Assembly (NCBI GenBank): GCA_023435945.1
Contig: JAEZLB010000242.1
Location: 1-7,727 of the forward strand
Direction: 5' to 3'
DNA length: 7,727 nucleotides
Source of the DNA: Pseudomonadota bacterium
GTDB lineage: Bacteria > Pseudomonadota > Gammaproteobacteria > Burkholderiales > Burkholderiaceae_D
The stretch's first letter is position 1, and each line of letters begins with the position of its first letter. The position numbers and the translations under genes were made by a program. Of this stretch, positions 1-7,727 are shown in pieces. Under the pieces are notes generated by a model. That model did no database searches. It was not told the origin of the DNA and was given only the letters and a program-made list of their open reading frames with translations.

Positions 1-1214
1 CCCTCGCGCGGGTCCTGGTGTTCATACAGCGCGGTGCCGTCGAAACGTGCCATTCCGTGTGCATCGGTGGGGAAGTGTGCAGGCACCCAGTCCACGATCA
101 CGCCGATATTCGCGGCATGGCAGCGATCGACGAAAGCGGCAAAGGTAGCGGGTTCGCCCATGCGGGCTGTCGGGGCAAACAGGCCCAGCGGCTGATAACC
201 CCAGGAACCGCCGAAAGGGTGTTCCATGACCGGCAGTAGCTCTATGTGCGTGAAGCCCATGTCCTGCACATACGGAATGAGTTGATCCGCCAGCGATTGC
301 CAGTTCGTACCTGCTGCATCGAGCTGGCGCCACGAGACGGCATGGACTTCGTAGATCGACATCGGCGCATGCCGGTGATCGTGGATACTGCGTCGGCGCA
401 TCCATTGCTGGTCGGTCCAGGTAAAGGGTTCGGAGTCGGCGACCACCGATACCGTAGAGGGCGGCGCTTCAGCACGGCGGGCCATGGGATCAGTCTTGCG
501 CGGCAGCGCTTCGCCATAGGGGCCGAGCACATCGTACTGATAACGTGTTCCCGGTTCCAGCCGGGGTATGAATAATTCCCATACGCCCGCTTCGTGGCGC
601 AGGCGCATGGGATGGCGACGTTCATCCCACCTGTTGAAGTCGCCGACCACGGAGACGCGCCGGGCATTTGGCGCCCAGACCGCGAAGCGCACACCGGGAG
701 TACCATCGATCACCAGGGCTTGCGCGCCAAGGCAATGGCTCATATGGAAGTGTCTGCCTTCCGCCAGTAAATGCAGGTCAAGGTCGGAAAGCAGGGTAGG
801 GTAAGCGTAGGGGTCTTCCGTATATTGATAAGTGCCGGGATTGCCCTGGGCATCCGGCCACAGGATGCACAGCAGGTAAGGCTTACGAGCAGGAAACGTG
901 TTAACGATGCCTGCGAACAGGCCAGCTTCATTGATGCGGGCCAGCGATACCAGCAGGGGTTGCGATTCGTCCCTGCAGCCAGGTTCGCGCGCCAGGACGT
1001 CGACAGCTAGTGCGCCGGGTTGGAAACTACGGATAACCGCGCCTTGCGCGCTGCCATGACGTCCCAGTAATGAAAACGGGTCACCCAGGCGGGCTTGCGT
1101 TAACGCGTGTACGGCGCTTTCATCCGCCAGCAGTGATTCAATGTTCGAAACGTGAAGCATCGCATGGGCGGCCGCAGCCGCCTGCTCCCCCATCGTGCTG
1201 TGATCAGCCTTCAT
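1..1214 (-). CDS. glgB: 1,4-alpha-glucan branching enzyme GlgB (N-terminal part, runs off the left edge)
   Basis: GlgB (GH13) makes alpha-1,6 branches in glycogen by cutting alpha-1,4 chains and transferring the fragment; cytoplasmic. The minus-strand frame is open from the ATG at 1214 to the window edge, giving 404 complete codons. Visible parts: an N1 region (about residues 25-150, with GDPFSLLG), a CBM48 region (about 163-225, with GVRFAVWAPNARRVSVVGDFN), and the start of the catalytic barrel (SIYEVHAVSW 286-295, FTHIELLPVMEHPFGGSWGY 321-340, region I DWVPAHFP 375-382, and FDGT.LYEHQDPRE at the edge). These match E. coli GlgB closely from memory, with about 25 extra N-terminal residues. 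The nucleophile Asp and acid/base Glu of GH13 would lie outside the window. The ATG has an AGGGAG ribosome site six bases upstream (1221-1226). It follows glgA after 82 bases and is probably cotranscribed. No frameshift is seen. Confidence 0.96.
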   Translation of the reverse strand, partial: MKADHSTMGEQAAAAAHAMLHVSNIESLLADESAVHALTQARLGDPFSLLGRHGSAQGAVIRSFQPGALAVDVLAREPGCRDESQPLLVSLARINEAGLFAGIVNTFPARKPYLLCILWPDAQGNPGTYQYTEDPYAYPTLLSDLDLHLLAEGRHFHMSHCLGAQALVIDGTPGVRFAVWAPNARRVSVVGDFNRWDERRHPMRLRHEAGVWELFIPRLEPGTRYQYDVLGPYGEALPRKTDPMARRAEAPPSTVSVVADSEPFTWTDQQWMRRRSIHDHRHAPMSIYEVHAVSWRQLDAAGTNWQSLADQLIPYVQDMGFTHIELLPVMEHPFGGSWGYQPLGLFAPTARMGEPATFAAFVDRCHAANIGVIVDWVPAHFPTDAHGMARFDGTALYEHQDPRE

Positions 1215-1246
1215 CTCATTCTCCCTAGATCCTTTTTTTGAGCACG

Positions 1247-1280
1247 CAGAACCAGGCAGCCGGCGAGCAGCCTGGTTCTG
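1247..1280. repeat. Intercistronic hairpin between glgA and glgB
   Basis: An 11-bp perfect inverted repeat (CAGAACCAGGC at 1247-1257, GCCTGGTTCTG at 1270-1280) with a 12-base spacer lies in the 82-bp gap between the glgA stop and the glgB start. In the glgA-glgB direction the stem is followed by GCGTGCTC and an A-run, not a U-tract, so it is not a standard intrinsic terminator. It could be an mRNA stability or processing element that sets the glgA:glgB ratio, which is inference. The dyad itself is seen directly. Confidence 0.7.
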
Positions 1281-1296
1281 TTGCCCGCTTGCCTTC

Positions 1297-2871
1297 TTAG
1301 AGGGTCATGCAGATGGCAACGGATGCGGGACGGGTAACAGGCTTGCGTTCAGGTGCCGTATAAGGTGCGATACGTTCCGGCTGGAAGGGCGCGGGTGCGA
1401 AAGCAGGTTTGGCAAACGCCGGGGCCACTTCCTGATAGAGACGGATATAGGCCTTGGCCGGCCCTTCCCACGAGAAGTTGGCCGACATGGCGTTGCGTTG
1501 CAGCGTCTGCCATTCCGCGCTCTGTGCATACAGCTCGCAGGCACGCGATACGGCGGCAATCATGGCTTCCGCTGTCTGTCCGTCGAACAGCACGCCCGTG
1601 GCATTGGTCGGTGGCGGACCTGACAGGCCGGCATCGGCAATCGTGTCGGACAGGCCGCCGACGCGCGAAGCAATGGGAATGGTGCCGTAGCGCAGCGAAT
1701 ACAACGGGGTCAGTCCATAGGGTTCGAAGCGGCTGCCATGCAGCAGCATGTCGGCACCTGCGTGCAGGGCGTGCGCCAGGCGTTCGTCGTAGCCAATGTG
1801 TACGCCGACGCGTCCTTCAAACTGCTGCGCGAGTTTCAGAAAACCTTCTTCATATTGCGGTTCTCCGCAGCCCAGCACGATGACCTGCAGGCGGGAGTGG
1901 CGTTTCAGGATGGCAGGCAGGGCGGCCAATGCGACGTCGGCCATTTTCTGATGCGTGATGCGGCTGCCCAGCGCCAGTATCGGTGCAATGGGGTCGGACG
2001 GCATCTTGAACAGCTTCAGCAGATCACGCTTGCAGGCACTCTTGCCTCTCATATTCTGCAGGGAGAAAGGACGGGCAATCAGCGGATCCTGTTCCGGATT
2101 CCACAGGTCTTCATCGATGCCATTAGGAATGGCCGACAGCACATCCTTGCGCGCATTCAGCAAACCCTCCATGCCATGGCCGAATTCCGGCGTGAGGATT
2201 TCGCGCGCATAAGTCTTGCTCACGGTAGTCACGCGATCCGCAAAGCGCAAGCCGGCTTTCAGGTAACTCATCTGGCCCCAGAACTCCATCGCATCAGGCG
2301 TCAGCAATGCATCGGGGATGCCGATTGCCGGTGCCAGGCCCATTGCGTAGTTGCCCTGGAAAGCGAGGTTGTGAATGGTCTGTATGGTGCCGACATCCTT
2401 GATCTTCTTGTGGTGCAGCAGGGCGGGTATCAGGCCGGCGTGCCAGTCGTTGGCATGCAAGACATGCGGTACGGGCAATGGGGTCCTGCCTTCGCACACC
2501 GCAGTTGCGGCGAAAGCGAGTGCAGCAAAATTCACCGGATTGTCGCTATGTTCATTACCTGCTTCATCCACATAAGGATTGGCGGATTTCTTGCTGAAGG
2601 AGAGCGTATCCAGCAGTAAAACGGAAACCCCCGTGTCCGGCATCTTCCCTAAGAGCAACTTCCCCGGGCCTCCCGGTAAGTCTTCGAGACAAGCTATCTC
2701 TTGAACATTATGAGCTTGAGCGATTGCATCCGGGTAACCGGGCAACATCACTGTTACATCGATACCGATTTGATGCAGGGTGTGGGCTAGGGCTCCAATA
2801 GCGTCGGCGAGTCCGCCGGTTTTGATAAGAGGAACTGCTTCAGATGTTACAAGAAGAACACGCGCTTGCAA
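1297..2871 (-). CDS. glgA: Glycogen synthase GlgA (ADP-glucose dependent, GT5)
   Basis: GlgA transfers glucose from ADP-glucose to the non-reducing end of an alpha-1,4 glucan; cytoplasmic, bacterial glycogen pathway. The 524-residue product has the GT5 layout: substrate loop KTGGLAD (17-23), HANDWHAGL (139-147), TIHNLAFQGNY (165-175), NGIDEDLWNPE (250-260), SRITHQK (303-309; R304 and K309 correspond to E. coli R300 and K305), RFEPYGLTPLYSLRYG (381-396; E383 corresponds to the conserved Glu) and GTIPIASRVGGLSDTI (396-411). The usual Cys of FEPCG is Tyr here. The start is TTG at 2871: the family N-terminus begins exactly there, GGAG lies eight bases upstream (2880-2883), and no in-frame ATG was found just upstream. 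Length exceeds the roughly 477 residues of E. coli GlgA, mainly through a Pro/Ala-rich tail from about residue 484. It is first of at least two glycogen genes, upstream of glgB. Confidence 0.97.
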   Translation of the reverse strand: MQARVLLVTSEAVPLIKTGGLADAIGALAHTLHQIGIDVTVMLPGYPDAIAQAHNVQEIACLEDLPGGPGKLLLGKMPDTGVSVLLLDTLSFSKKSANPYVDEAGNEHSDNPVNFAALAFAATAVCEGRTPLPVPHVLHANDWHAGLIPALLHHKKIKDVGTIQTIHNLAFQGNYAMGLAPAIGIPDALLTPDAMEFWGQMSYLKAGLRFADRVTTVSKTYAREILTPEFGHGMEGLLNARKDVLSAIPNGIDEDLWNPEQDPLIARPFSLQNMRGKSACKRDLLKLFKMPSDPIAPILALGSRITHQKMADVALAALPAILKRHSRLQVIVLGCGEPQYEEGFLKLAQQFEGRVGVHIGYDERLAHALHAGADMLLHGSRFEPYGLTPLYSLRYGTIPIASRVGGLSDTIADAGLSGPPPTNATGVLFDGQTAEAMIAAVSRACELYAQSAEWQTLQRNAMSANFSWEGPAKAYIRLYQEVAPAFAKPAFAPAPFQPERIAPYTAPERKPVTRPASVAICMTL

Positions 2872-3018
2872 GATATTCGCTCCGATATCACAGTGAAAGG
2901 GTAGAAGTTGGATTCGAGTGAGGCCAACCGGTCTTATAGGAATAGTCAGCTTGCAGAATGCTTTGGTGCAAGGGGCAAAAATTCCTCGCTACGATACGGC
3001 AGGGCCTACTCAGCGAAG

Positions 3019-3032
3019 TTGACAATTGTCAA
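3019..3032. promoter_or_regulatory. 14-bp perfect palindrome TTGACAATTGTCAA
   Basis: The 14 bases are fully self-complementary and lie about 150 bp upstream of the glgA start. Each strand carries a consensus -35 hexamer (TTGACA), but I find no good -10 at 16-18 bases on either strand, so it is more likely an operator-like site than a promoter. The protein that would bind it is unknown. Confidence 0.35.
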
Positions 3033-3088
3033 ATGCCTCACAAAGCATTGGACGGTTCATATGGAAAATAGTTCGACTGACAAGAGGT

Positions 3089-3115
3089 TTGCCTAACATT
3101 GTAAAAATTAGGCAA
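3089..3115. repeat. Dyad TTGCCTAA-N11-TTAGGCAA
   Basis: Two perfectly complementary 8-base arms are separated by an AT-rich 11-base spacer, about 220 bp upstream of glgA. Neither strand has a U-tract after the stem, so it is not a terminator. It could be a bipartite binding site or a hairpin in the glgA leader. Chance is possible given the AT-rich composition. Confidence 0.35.
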
Positions 3116-3136
3116 GAGTATTGGGAGACAAGCATT

Positions 3137-3172
3137 AAAAAGATAAGGGCTAGGAAGAGAGCAAGCCTTATC
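3137..3172 (-). terminator. Candidate intrinsic terminator or attenuator upstream of glgA
   Basis: Reading leftwards, GATAAGG (3172-3166) pairs with CCTTATC (3148-3142), and two more pairs can form past a one-base bulge. The hairpin is followed at once by TTTTT (3141-3137). The stem is short and only about half G/C, so it would be a weak terminator. Transcripts from the candidate promoter at 3282-3311 would meet it after about 139 nt. It could attenuate glgA or end a small RNA. Both roles are inference. Confidence 0.35.
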
Positions 3173-3281
3173 CAGCAAGATAAAAGCGACTGGCCTGAGA
3201 GCGGCCGCCTTGCAAAAAAGGGAAGCGATAAATTATCTGAGAAGGGCTGTGCGGCTCGCTAGCAAAGTGCCTTGGCTTTTA

Positions 3282-3311
3282 TTTATAAGAAGGATGAAGA
3301 AACATTGTCCT
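3282..3311 (-). promoter_or_regulatory. Candidate sigma-70 promoter directed towards glgA
   Basis: On the minus strand AGGACA (3311-3306, 4 of 6 to TTGACA) is followed after 18 bases by TATAAA (3287-3282, 5 of 6 to TATAAT). This is the best pair I found by eye upstream of glgA. The expected start would be near 3275, giving a leader of about 404 nt. A lone TATAAG nearer the gene (2938-2933) lacks a -35 partner. Confidence 0.35.
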
Positions 3312-3323
3312 GAAGACAGAGGG

Positions 3324-3338
3324 TTGCTTTCAAAGCAA
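3324..3338. promoter_or_regulatory. 15-bp dyad TTGCTTTCAAAGCAA
   Basis: Seven-base arms TTGCTTT and AAAGCAA flank a single central base. The site lies 13 bases upstream of the -35 hexamer of the candidate glgA promoter, a usual place for an activator or a upstream repressor site. The related 9-base string AATGCTTTG recurs at 2957-2965 and, inverted, at 3041-3049. The size and symmetry suit a helix-turn-helix dimer, but no regulator is encoded in the window. Confidence 0.35.
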
Positions 3339-3511
3339 ACGAGAAGAGGAAATTCTTTCGCTTCTGCGCGGCTCAGGAAAAAGTGTTCTCCCCGCGTTGG
3401 ACGGGATGTGTGGCACGTCCTTTTCAGCCCGGATGCAGGATCTGGCAGAGCATTGCTTGCGAGTGTAGAGGGAGACAGGCCAGAGCAGCACTGGTCGTGA
3501 ATCTGCGGGAT

Positions 3512-3543
3512 AAAAGAAAAGGCATGCCGCAACTGCATGCCTT
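3512..3543 (-). terminator. Rho-independent terminator after the pirin gene
   Basis: Reading leftwards, AAGGCATGC (3543-3535) and GCATGCCTT (3527-3519) form a perfect 9-bp stem with a 7-base loop, followed by a U-rich tract TTTTCTTTT (3520-3512). It begins 44 bases past the pirin stop codon. It probably ends the wrbA-to-pirin transcript and insulates glgA from it. Confidence 0.85.
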
Positions 3544-3587
3544 GGAGATGCCCTCATGTAATCAAACAAGCCTTGCCGAAGTCTTCG

Positions 3588-4460
3588 TTAGCCGAAACGT
3601 CCCTCGCGGTAATCCATTACCGCCTGTCGCAATTGATCTTCCGTATTCATTACGAAGGGGCCGTATTGCATGATGGGTTCATTCAAGGGTTGCCCAGCGA
3701 TCAGCAATATGCGTGCTTCGCCATCGCTCTCAATAACGACGCCGTCGCTGTCCGGCGCATTGTCCAGGATGGCCATGCGCTGTTGCGGCACCTTGGTGTC
3801 GTTAACGTTTACCGTGCCGCGATAAACGCAGACAAAGGCATTGTGAGAAGGTGGCAGGGCATGTTTGAAGCTACCCATGACGGGAAAATGAATGTCGAGG
3901 ATCAGAGGTTGTGTGACCTCGCGCTGCATGGCTCCTTCCACGCCGTGGGTGCTGCCCGCAATAATGCGTACGGTCGCGCCTTCCGGATGGAGAAATTCCG
4001 GTATGTCGTCGCTCTGGAAATCTTTATACCAGGGGTCGCGCATCTTGTCTTTGGCAGGCAGGTTCAGCCATAACTGAAAACCTTCCATCACGCCCTCTTC
4101 CTGTTCCGGCAATTCGGAATGGATGAGGCCGCGTCCGGCCGTCATCCATTGCACGCCACCATTCTGCAGCAGTCCTTCATTGCCGGCACTGTCTCGATGA
4201 CGCAAGCGTCCTGCGATCATGTAGGTGACGGTTTCAAAACCGCGATGAGGATGATTGGGGAAACCGGCGATGTAATCATCCGGATTGTCGGAACCAAAAG
4301 CATCCAGCATCAGGAAAGGGTCCAGCCGTTCCTGCAGGTTGTTGGTCAGCAGGCGCGTGAGTTTGACGCCTGCGCCATCCGAGGTCGGAATGCCCTCGAT
4401 GACACTCTCCACCTCGCGCGGGCGGTTCACGGTTTCCATTTTGGTTGGCATCTTTTTCAT
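3588..4460 (-). CDS. Pirin family protein (bicupin, YhhW/quercetinase type)
   Basis: A 290-residue cytoplasmic bicupin, the same length as human pirin and longer than E. coli YhhW (about 231). Pirins bind one metal, usually iron, in the N-terminal cupin; some members oxidise quercetin and others act as redox-responsive partners of other proteins, so the substrate here is unknown. The predicted ligands are all present: H70 and H72 (NHPHRGFET), H114 and E116 (GLIHSE). The N-terminal cupin spans about 30-140, the C-terminal cupin about 185-285, ending in the family-typical QPLNEPIMQYGPFVMNT stretch. The ATG at 4460 is chosen because GAGGA sits five bases upstream (4466-4470); an in-frame ATG at 4499 would add 13 residues with no clear ribosome site. 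It is last in the operon, 45 bases after the FAD-linked oxidase, and followed by a terminator. Confidence 0.93.
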   Translation of the reverse strand: MKKMPTKMETVNRPREVESVIEGIPTSDGAGVKLTRLLTNNLQERLDPFLMLDAFGSDNPDDYIAGFPNHPHRGFETVTYMIAGRLRHRDSAGNEGLLQNGGVQWMTAGRGLIHSELPEQEEGVMEGFQLWLNLPAKDKMRDPWYKDFQSDDIPEFLHPEGATVRIIAGSTHGVEGAMQREVTQPLILDIHFPVMGSFKHALPPSHNAFVCVYRGTVNVNDTKVPQQRMAILDNAPDSDGVVIESDGEARILLIAGQPLNEPIMQYGPFVMNTEDQLRQAVMDYREGRFG

Positions 4461-4475
4461 GACTATCCTCTTTAA

Positions 4476-4487
4476 TCCTTGCAAGGA
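4476..4487. promoter_or_regulatory. 12-bp palindrome TCCTTGCAAGGA just upstream of the pirin gene
   Basis: A perfect 12-base palindrome lies in the 45-bp gap between the oxidase stop and the pirin start, five bases upstream of the pirin GAGGA ribosome site. It could be an operator or part of an RNA fold controlling ribosome access. A separate pirin promoter is not evident in this gap. Chance cannot be excluded. Confidence 0.3.
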
Positions 4488-4505
4488 ACAATCGCACACG
4501 AAAAC

Positions 4506-5908
4506 TTAAATGACCTTGCCAGGATTCATCAGGTTCAGCGGATCCAGCGCCTGTTTGATGGTGCGCATCAGGTTCAGTTCGACTTCGGACTTGTAGCGCC
4601 GGATTTCCTCGCGCTTTAACGCCCCCAATCCATGTTCTGCCGAGATCGATCCGCCGAAGCGGTGCACGCTGTCATGTACGATACGGTTGATATCCGCCTG
4701 GCGTGCGAGAAAAATCTCGTCGGCCGTTCCTTCCGGCGGTGAGACGTTGTAGTGCAGGTTGCCGTCGCCCACGTGGCCGAATGTCACCATGCGGCAGCCG
4801 GGAAAAGCCTGCTGCAGCAGCGCGTCCGTCTCATGTATGAAATCGCCGAGGTGCGATATCGGCACCGAGATATCGTGTTTGATATTTTTACCTTCGGCTG
4901 CCTGCGCCGGCGATATGCGTTCGCGCAGATGCCAGAGCGATCTGGATTGCGCTATCGAGGATGCCACCACGGCATCCTGTATCGTGCCGTTTTCCAGCGC
5001 GCTTCCGATCACGCTTTCCAGCCGGCCCATTGCATGCAGTTCCGATTCGCTGTCCGACAATTCCAGCAGCACGTATTGCGCATGCTTTTGCGCGAAAGGA
5101 AGCTGTAGTTGAGGAAAGTGCCGGGTAACCAGTTCCATGCACAGTGCTGACATCAGTTCGAATCCGGTCAGCGTGGCGCCACAATATTGCTGTGTAAGCG
5201 TCAGTAACTGTAAGGCATCGTCCGGCGTACGCAATGCAGCCATTGCCGTCAGCTGGGCCTTGGGTTGAGGGAAGAGTTTGAGCACGGCTGCGGTAATGAT
5301 GCCCAGCGTGCCTTCAGCGCCGATGTAAAGATCGCGCAGGTCGTAGCCGGTATTGTCCTTGCGCAGCCCGCGCAAGCCATTCCAGATGTCTCCTTGCGCC
5401 GTCACCACTTCCAGTCCCAGGCATAACTCGCGTGTTGTGCCGTAGCGCAGCACGGCCGTACCGCCGGCATTGCTAGACAGGTTGCCGCCTATCGTGCAGC
5501 TGCCTTCGGACGCCAGCGAGAGGGGGAACAGGCGATCGGCCCGGGCCGCTGCTTCCTGGATATGGGCGAGGATGCAGCCGGCCTCGACAGTCATGGTGTT
5601 GTTGACGGGATCGGTCTGGCGAATTTTGTTCAGGCGGGTCAGTGACAGTACGATGGCTGCGCCGCTCTGATCAGGTACGCTACCCAATACCAGGCCCGTA
5701 TTGCCGCCCTGGGGTACCAGCGGTACCTGGTATTCATTGCATAGCTGCACGATGTCAGCGACTTCTTCGGTCGATGCCGGGCGCACGACGGCCAGCGCAT
5801 TGCCTGTGAAGCGGCGACGTTGATCCGTCAGATAGCTTCCAAGGTCGCTTTCATCGGTCAGCACCTGGCTGGTCCCGACTACGGCGCGGCATCGATCGAG
5901 AAAGTCGT

Positions 5909-5912
<4 letters not shown>
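4506..5912 (-). CDS. FAD-linked oxidase, D-2-hydroxyglutarate dehydrogenase/GlcD type
   Basis: A 468-residue flavoprotein of the VAO/PCMH family that oxidises D-2-hydroxy acids. FAD-binding part: PQGGNTGLV (67-75), ASEGSCTIGGNLSSNAGG (134-151), RYGTTRELCLGLEVV (156-170), RKDNTGYDL (184-192) and GAEGTLGIIT (198-207). C-terminal FAD-oxidase part: R330, K345 in KHDISVP, metal ligands H380 and H387 (GHVGDGNLH) and E426 (SAEHGLG), then DPLNLMNPGK at the end. Spacing and residues agree best with D-2-hydroxyglutarate dehydrogenase, but D-lactate or glycolate oxidase relatives share these motifs, so the substrate is not settled. The usual GNTGLVGGSVP reads GNTGLVLGSVP here. No signal peptide or membrane segment is seen. 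Its ATG overlaps the upstream stop as ATGA, and AAAGG (5920-5924) lies seven bases before it, which suggests coupled translation. Confidence 0.9.

Positions 5913-7727
<1,815 letters not shown>

Larger units (their letters stand above)
2872..3511. other. Long gene-poor region upstream of glgA
   Basis: About 640 bases separate the glgA start from the terminator after the pirin gene. Hand count gives about 43% G+C over 3061-3300, clearly below the flanking genes. Small open frames exist on both strands (for example 3026-3262 and 3210-3500 plus, 3233-3538 minus), but none resembles a known protein, they overlap one another, and their residue composition looks random. I see no tRNA, insertion sequence or recognisable gene remnant. 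What it does hold is a set of dyads (3019-3032, 3089-3115, 3142-3172, 3324-3338) and a candidate minus-strand promoter at 3282-3311. I read it as the control region and possibly a long leader of glgA. A small RNA cannot be excluded. Confidence 0.55.

Noticed and set aside
242..706. Minus-strand open frame of 154 codons inside glgB, which could suggest a frameshifted or split gene
   Set aside because: The true glgB frame is continuous from 1214 to the left edge (404 codons, matching GlgB throughout). The other frame is a shadow.
1738..2619. Long open frame (293 codons) on the plus strand opposite glgA
   Set aside because: It is the antisense shadow of a well-supported GT5 gene, resembles no protein family I know, and has no ribosome site of note.
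2933..2938. TATAAG on the minus strand as a glgA -10 box close to the gene
   Set aside because: No acceptable -35 hexamer lies 16-18 bases upstream, so I kept it only as a remark in the promoter entry.
3399..3424. GGACG...CGTCC hairpin followed by TTTT on the plus strand, a possible terminator
   Set aside because: The stem is only 5 bp with a 12-base loop, and no plus-strand gene or promoter lies upstream.
3026..3538. Short open frames on both strands in the gap upstream of glgA
   Set aside because: They overlap each other, lack recognisable domains, and the 101-codon minus frame begins inside the pirin terminator. Best explained as chance.

Overview
The window looks like ordinary chromosome from a Gram-negative bacterium, most likely a betaproteobacterium of the Burkholderiales. 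I lean towards an Oxalobacteraceae-like genome, from family resemblance and gene order; this is inference, not a database result. Coding stretches are high-50s to 60s % G+C by rough count. No mobile element, CRISPR array, tRNA or rRNA is visible.

Left block (1-2871, minus strand): glycogen synthesis. glgA (TTG start) is followed by glgB, which runs off the left edge after 404 codons. GlgA extends alpha-1,4 glucan chains from ADP-glucose and GlgB adds the alpha-1,6 branches. An 11-bp hairpin without a U-tract lies between them.

Middle (2872-3587): a 716-bp stretch with no gene I can support, about 43% G+C where counted (3061-3300). It holds the 3' terminator of the pirin gene on its right, and upstream of glgA a candidate promoter, a candidate internal terminator or attenuator, and several dyads. 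It is the least explained part of the window.

Right block (3588-6909, minus strand): four tightly packed genes in the order wrbA, DUF2069 membrane protein, FAD-linked oxidase of the D-2-hydroxyglutarate dehydrogenase/GlcD type, pirin. wrbA/DUF2069 overlap by 7 nt, DUF2069/oxidase by 4 nt (ATGA), and oxidase/pirin are 45 nt apart; a hairpin plus U-tract follows pirin. They look like one redox-themed operon. wrbA appears to have a leaderless start, with a perfect TATAAT exactly seven bases before its ATG.

Right edge (7024-7727, plus strand): the 5' part of a YihY/BrkB-family inner-membrane protein, divergent from wrbA.

I found no convincing previously undescribed system. The best leads are regulatory: the glgA upstream region and the wrbA start.
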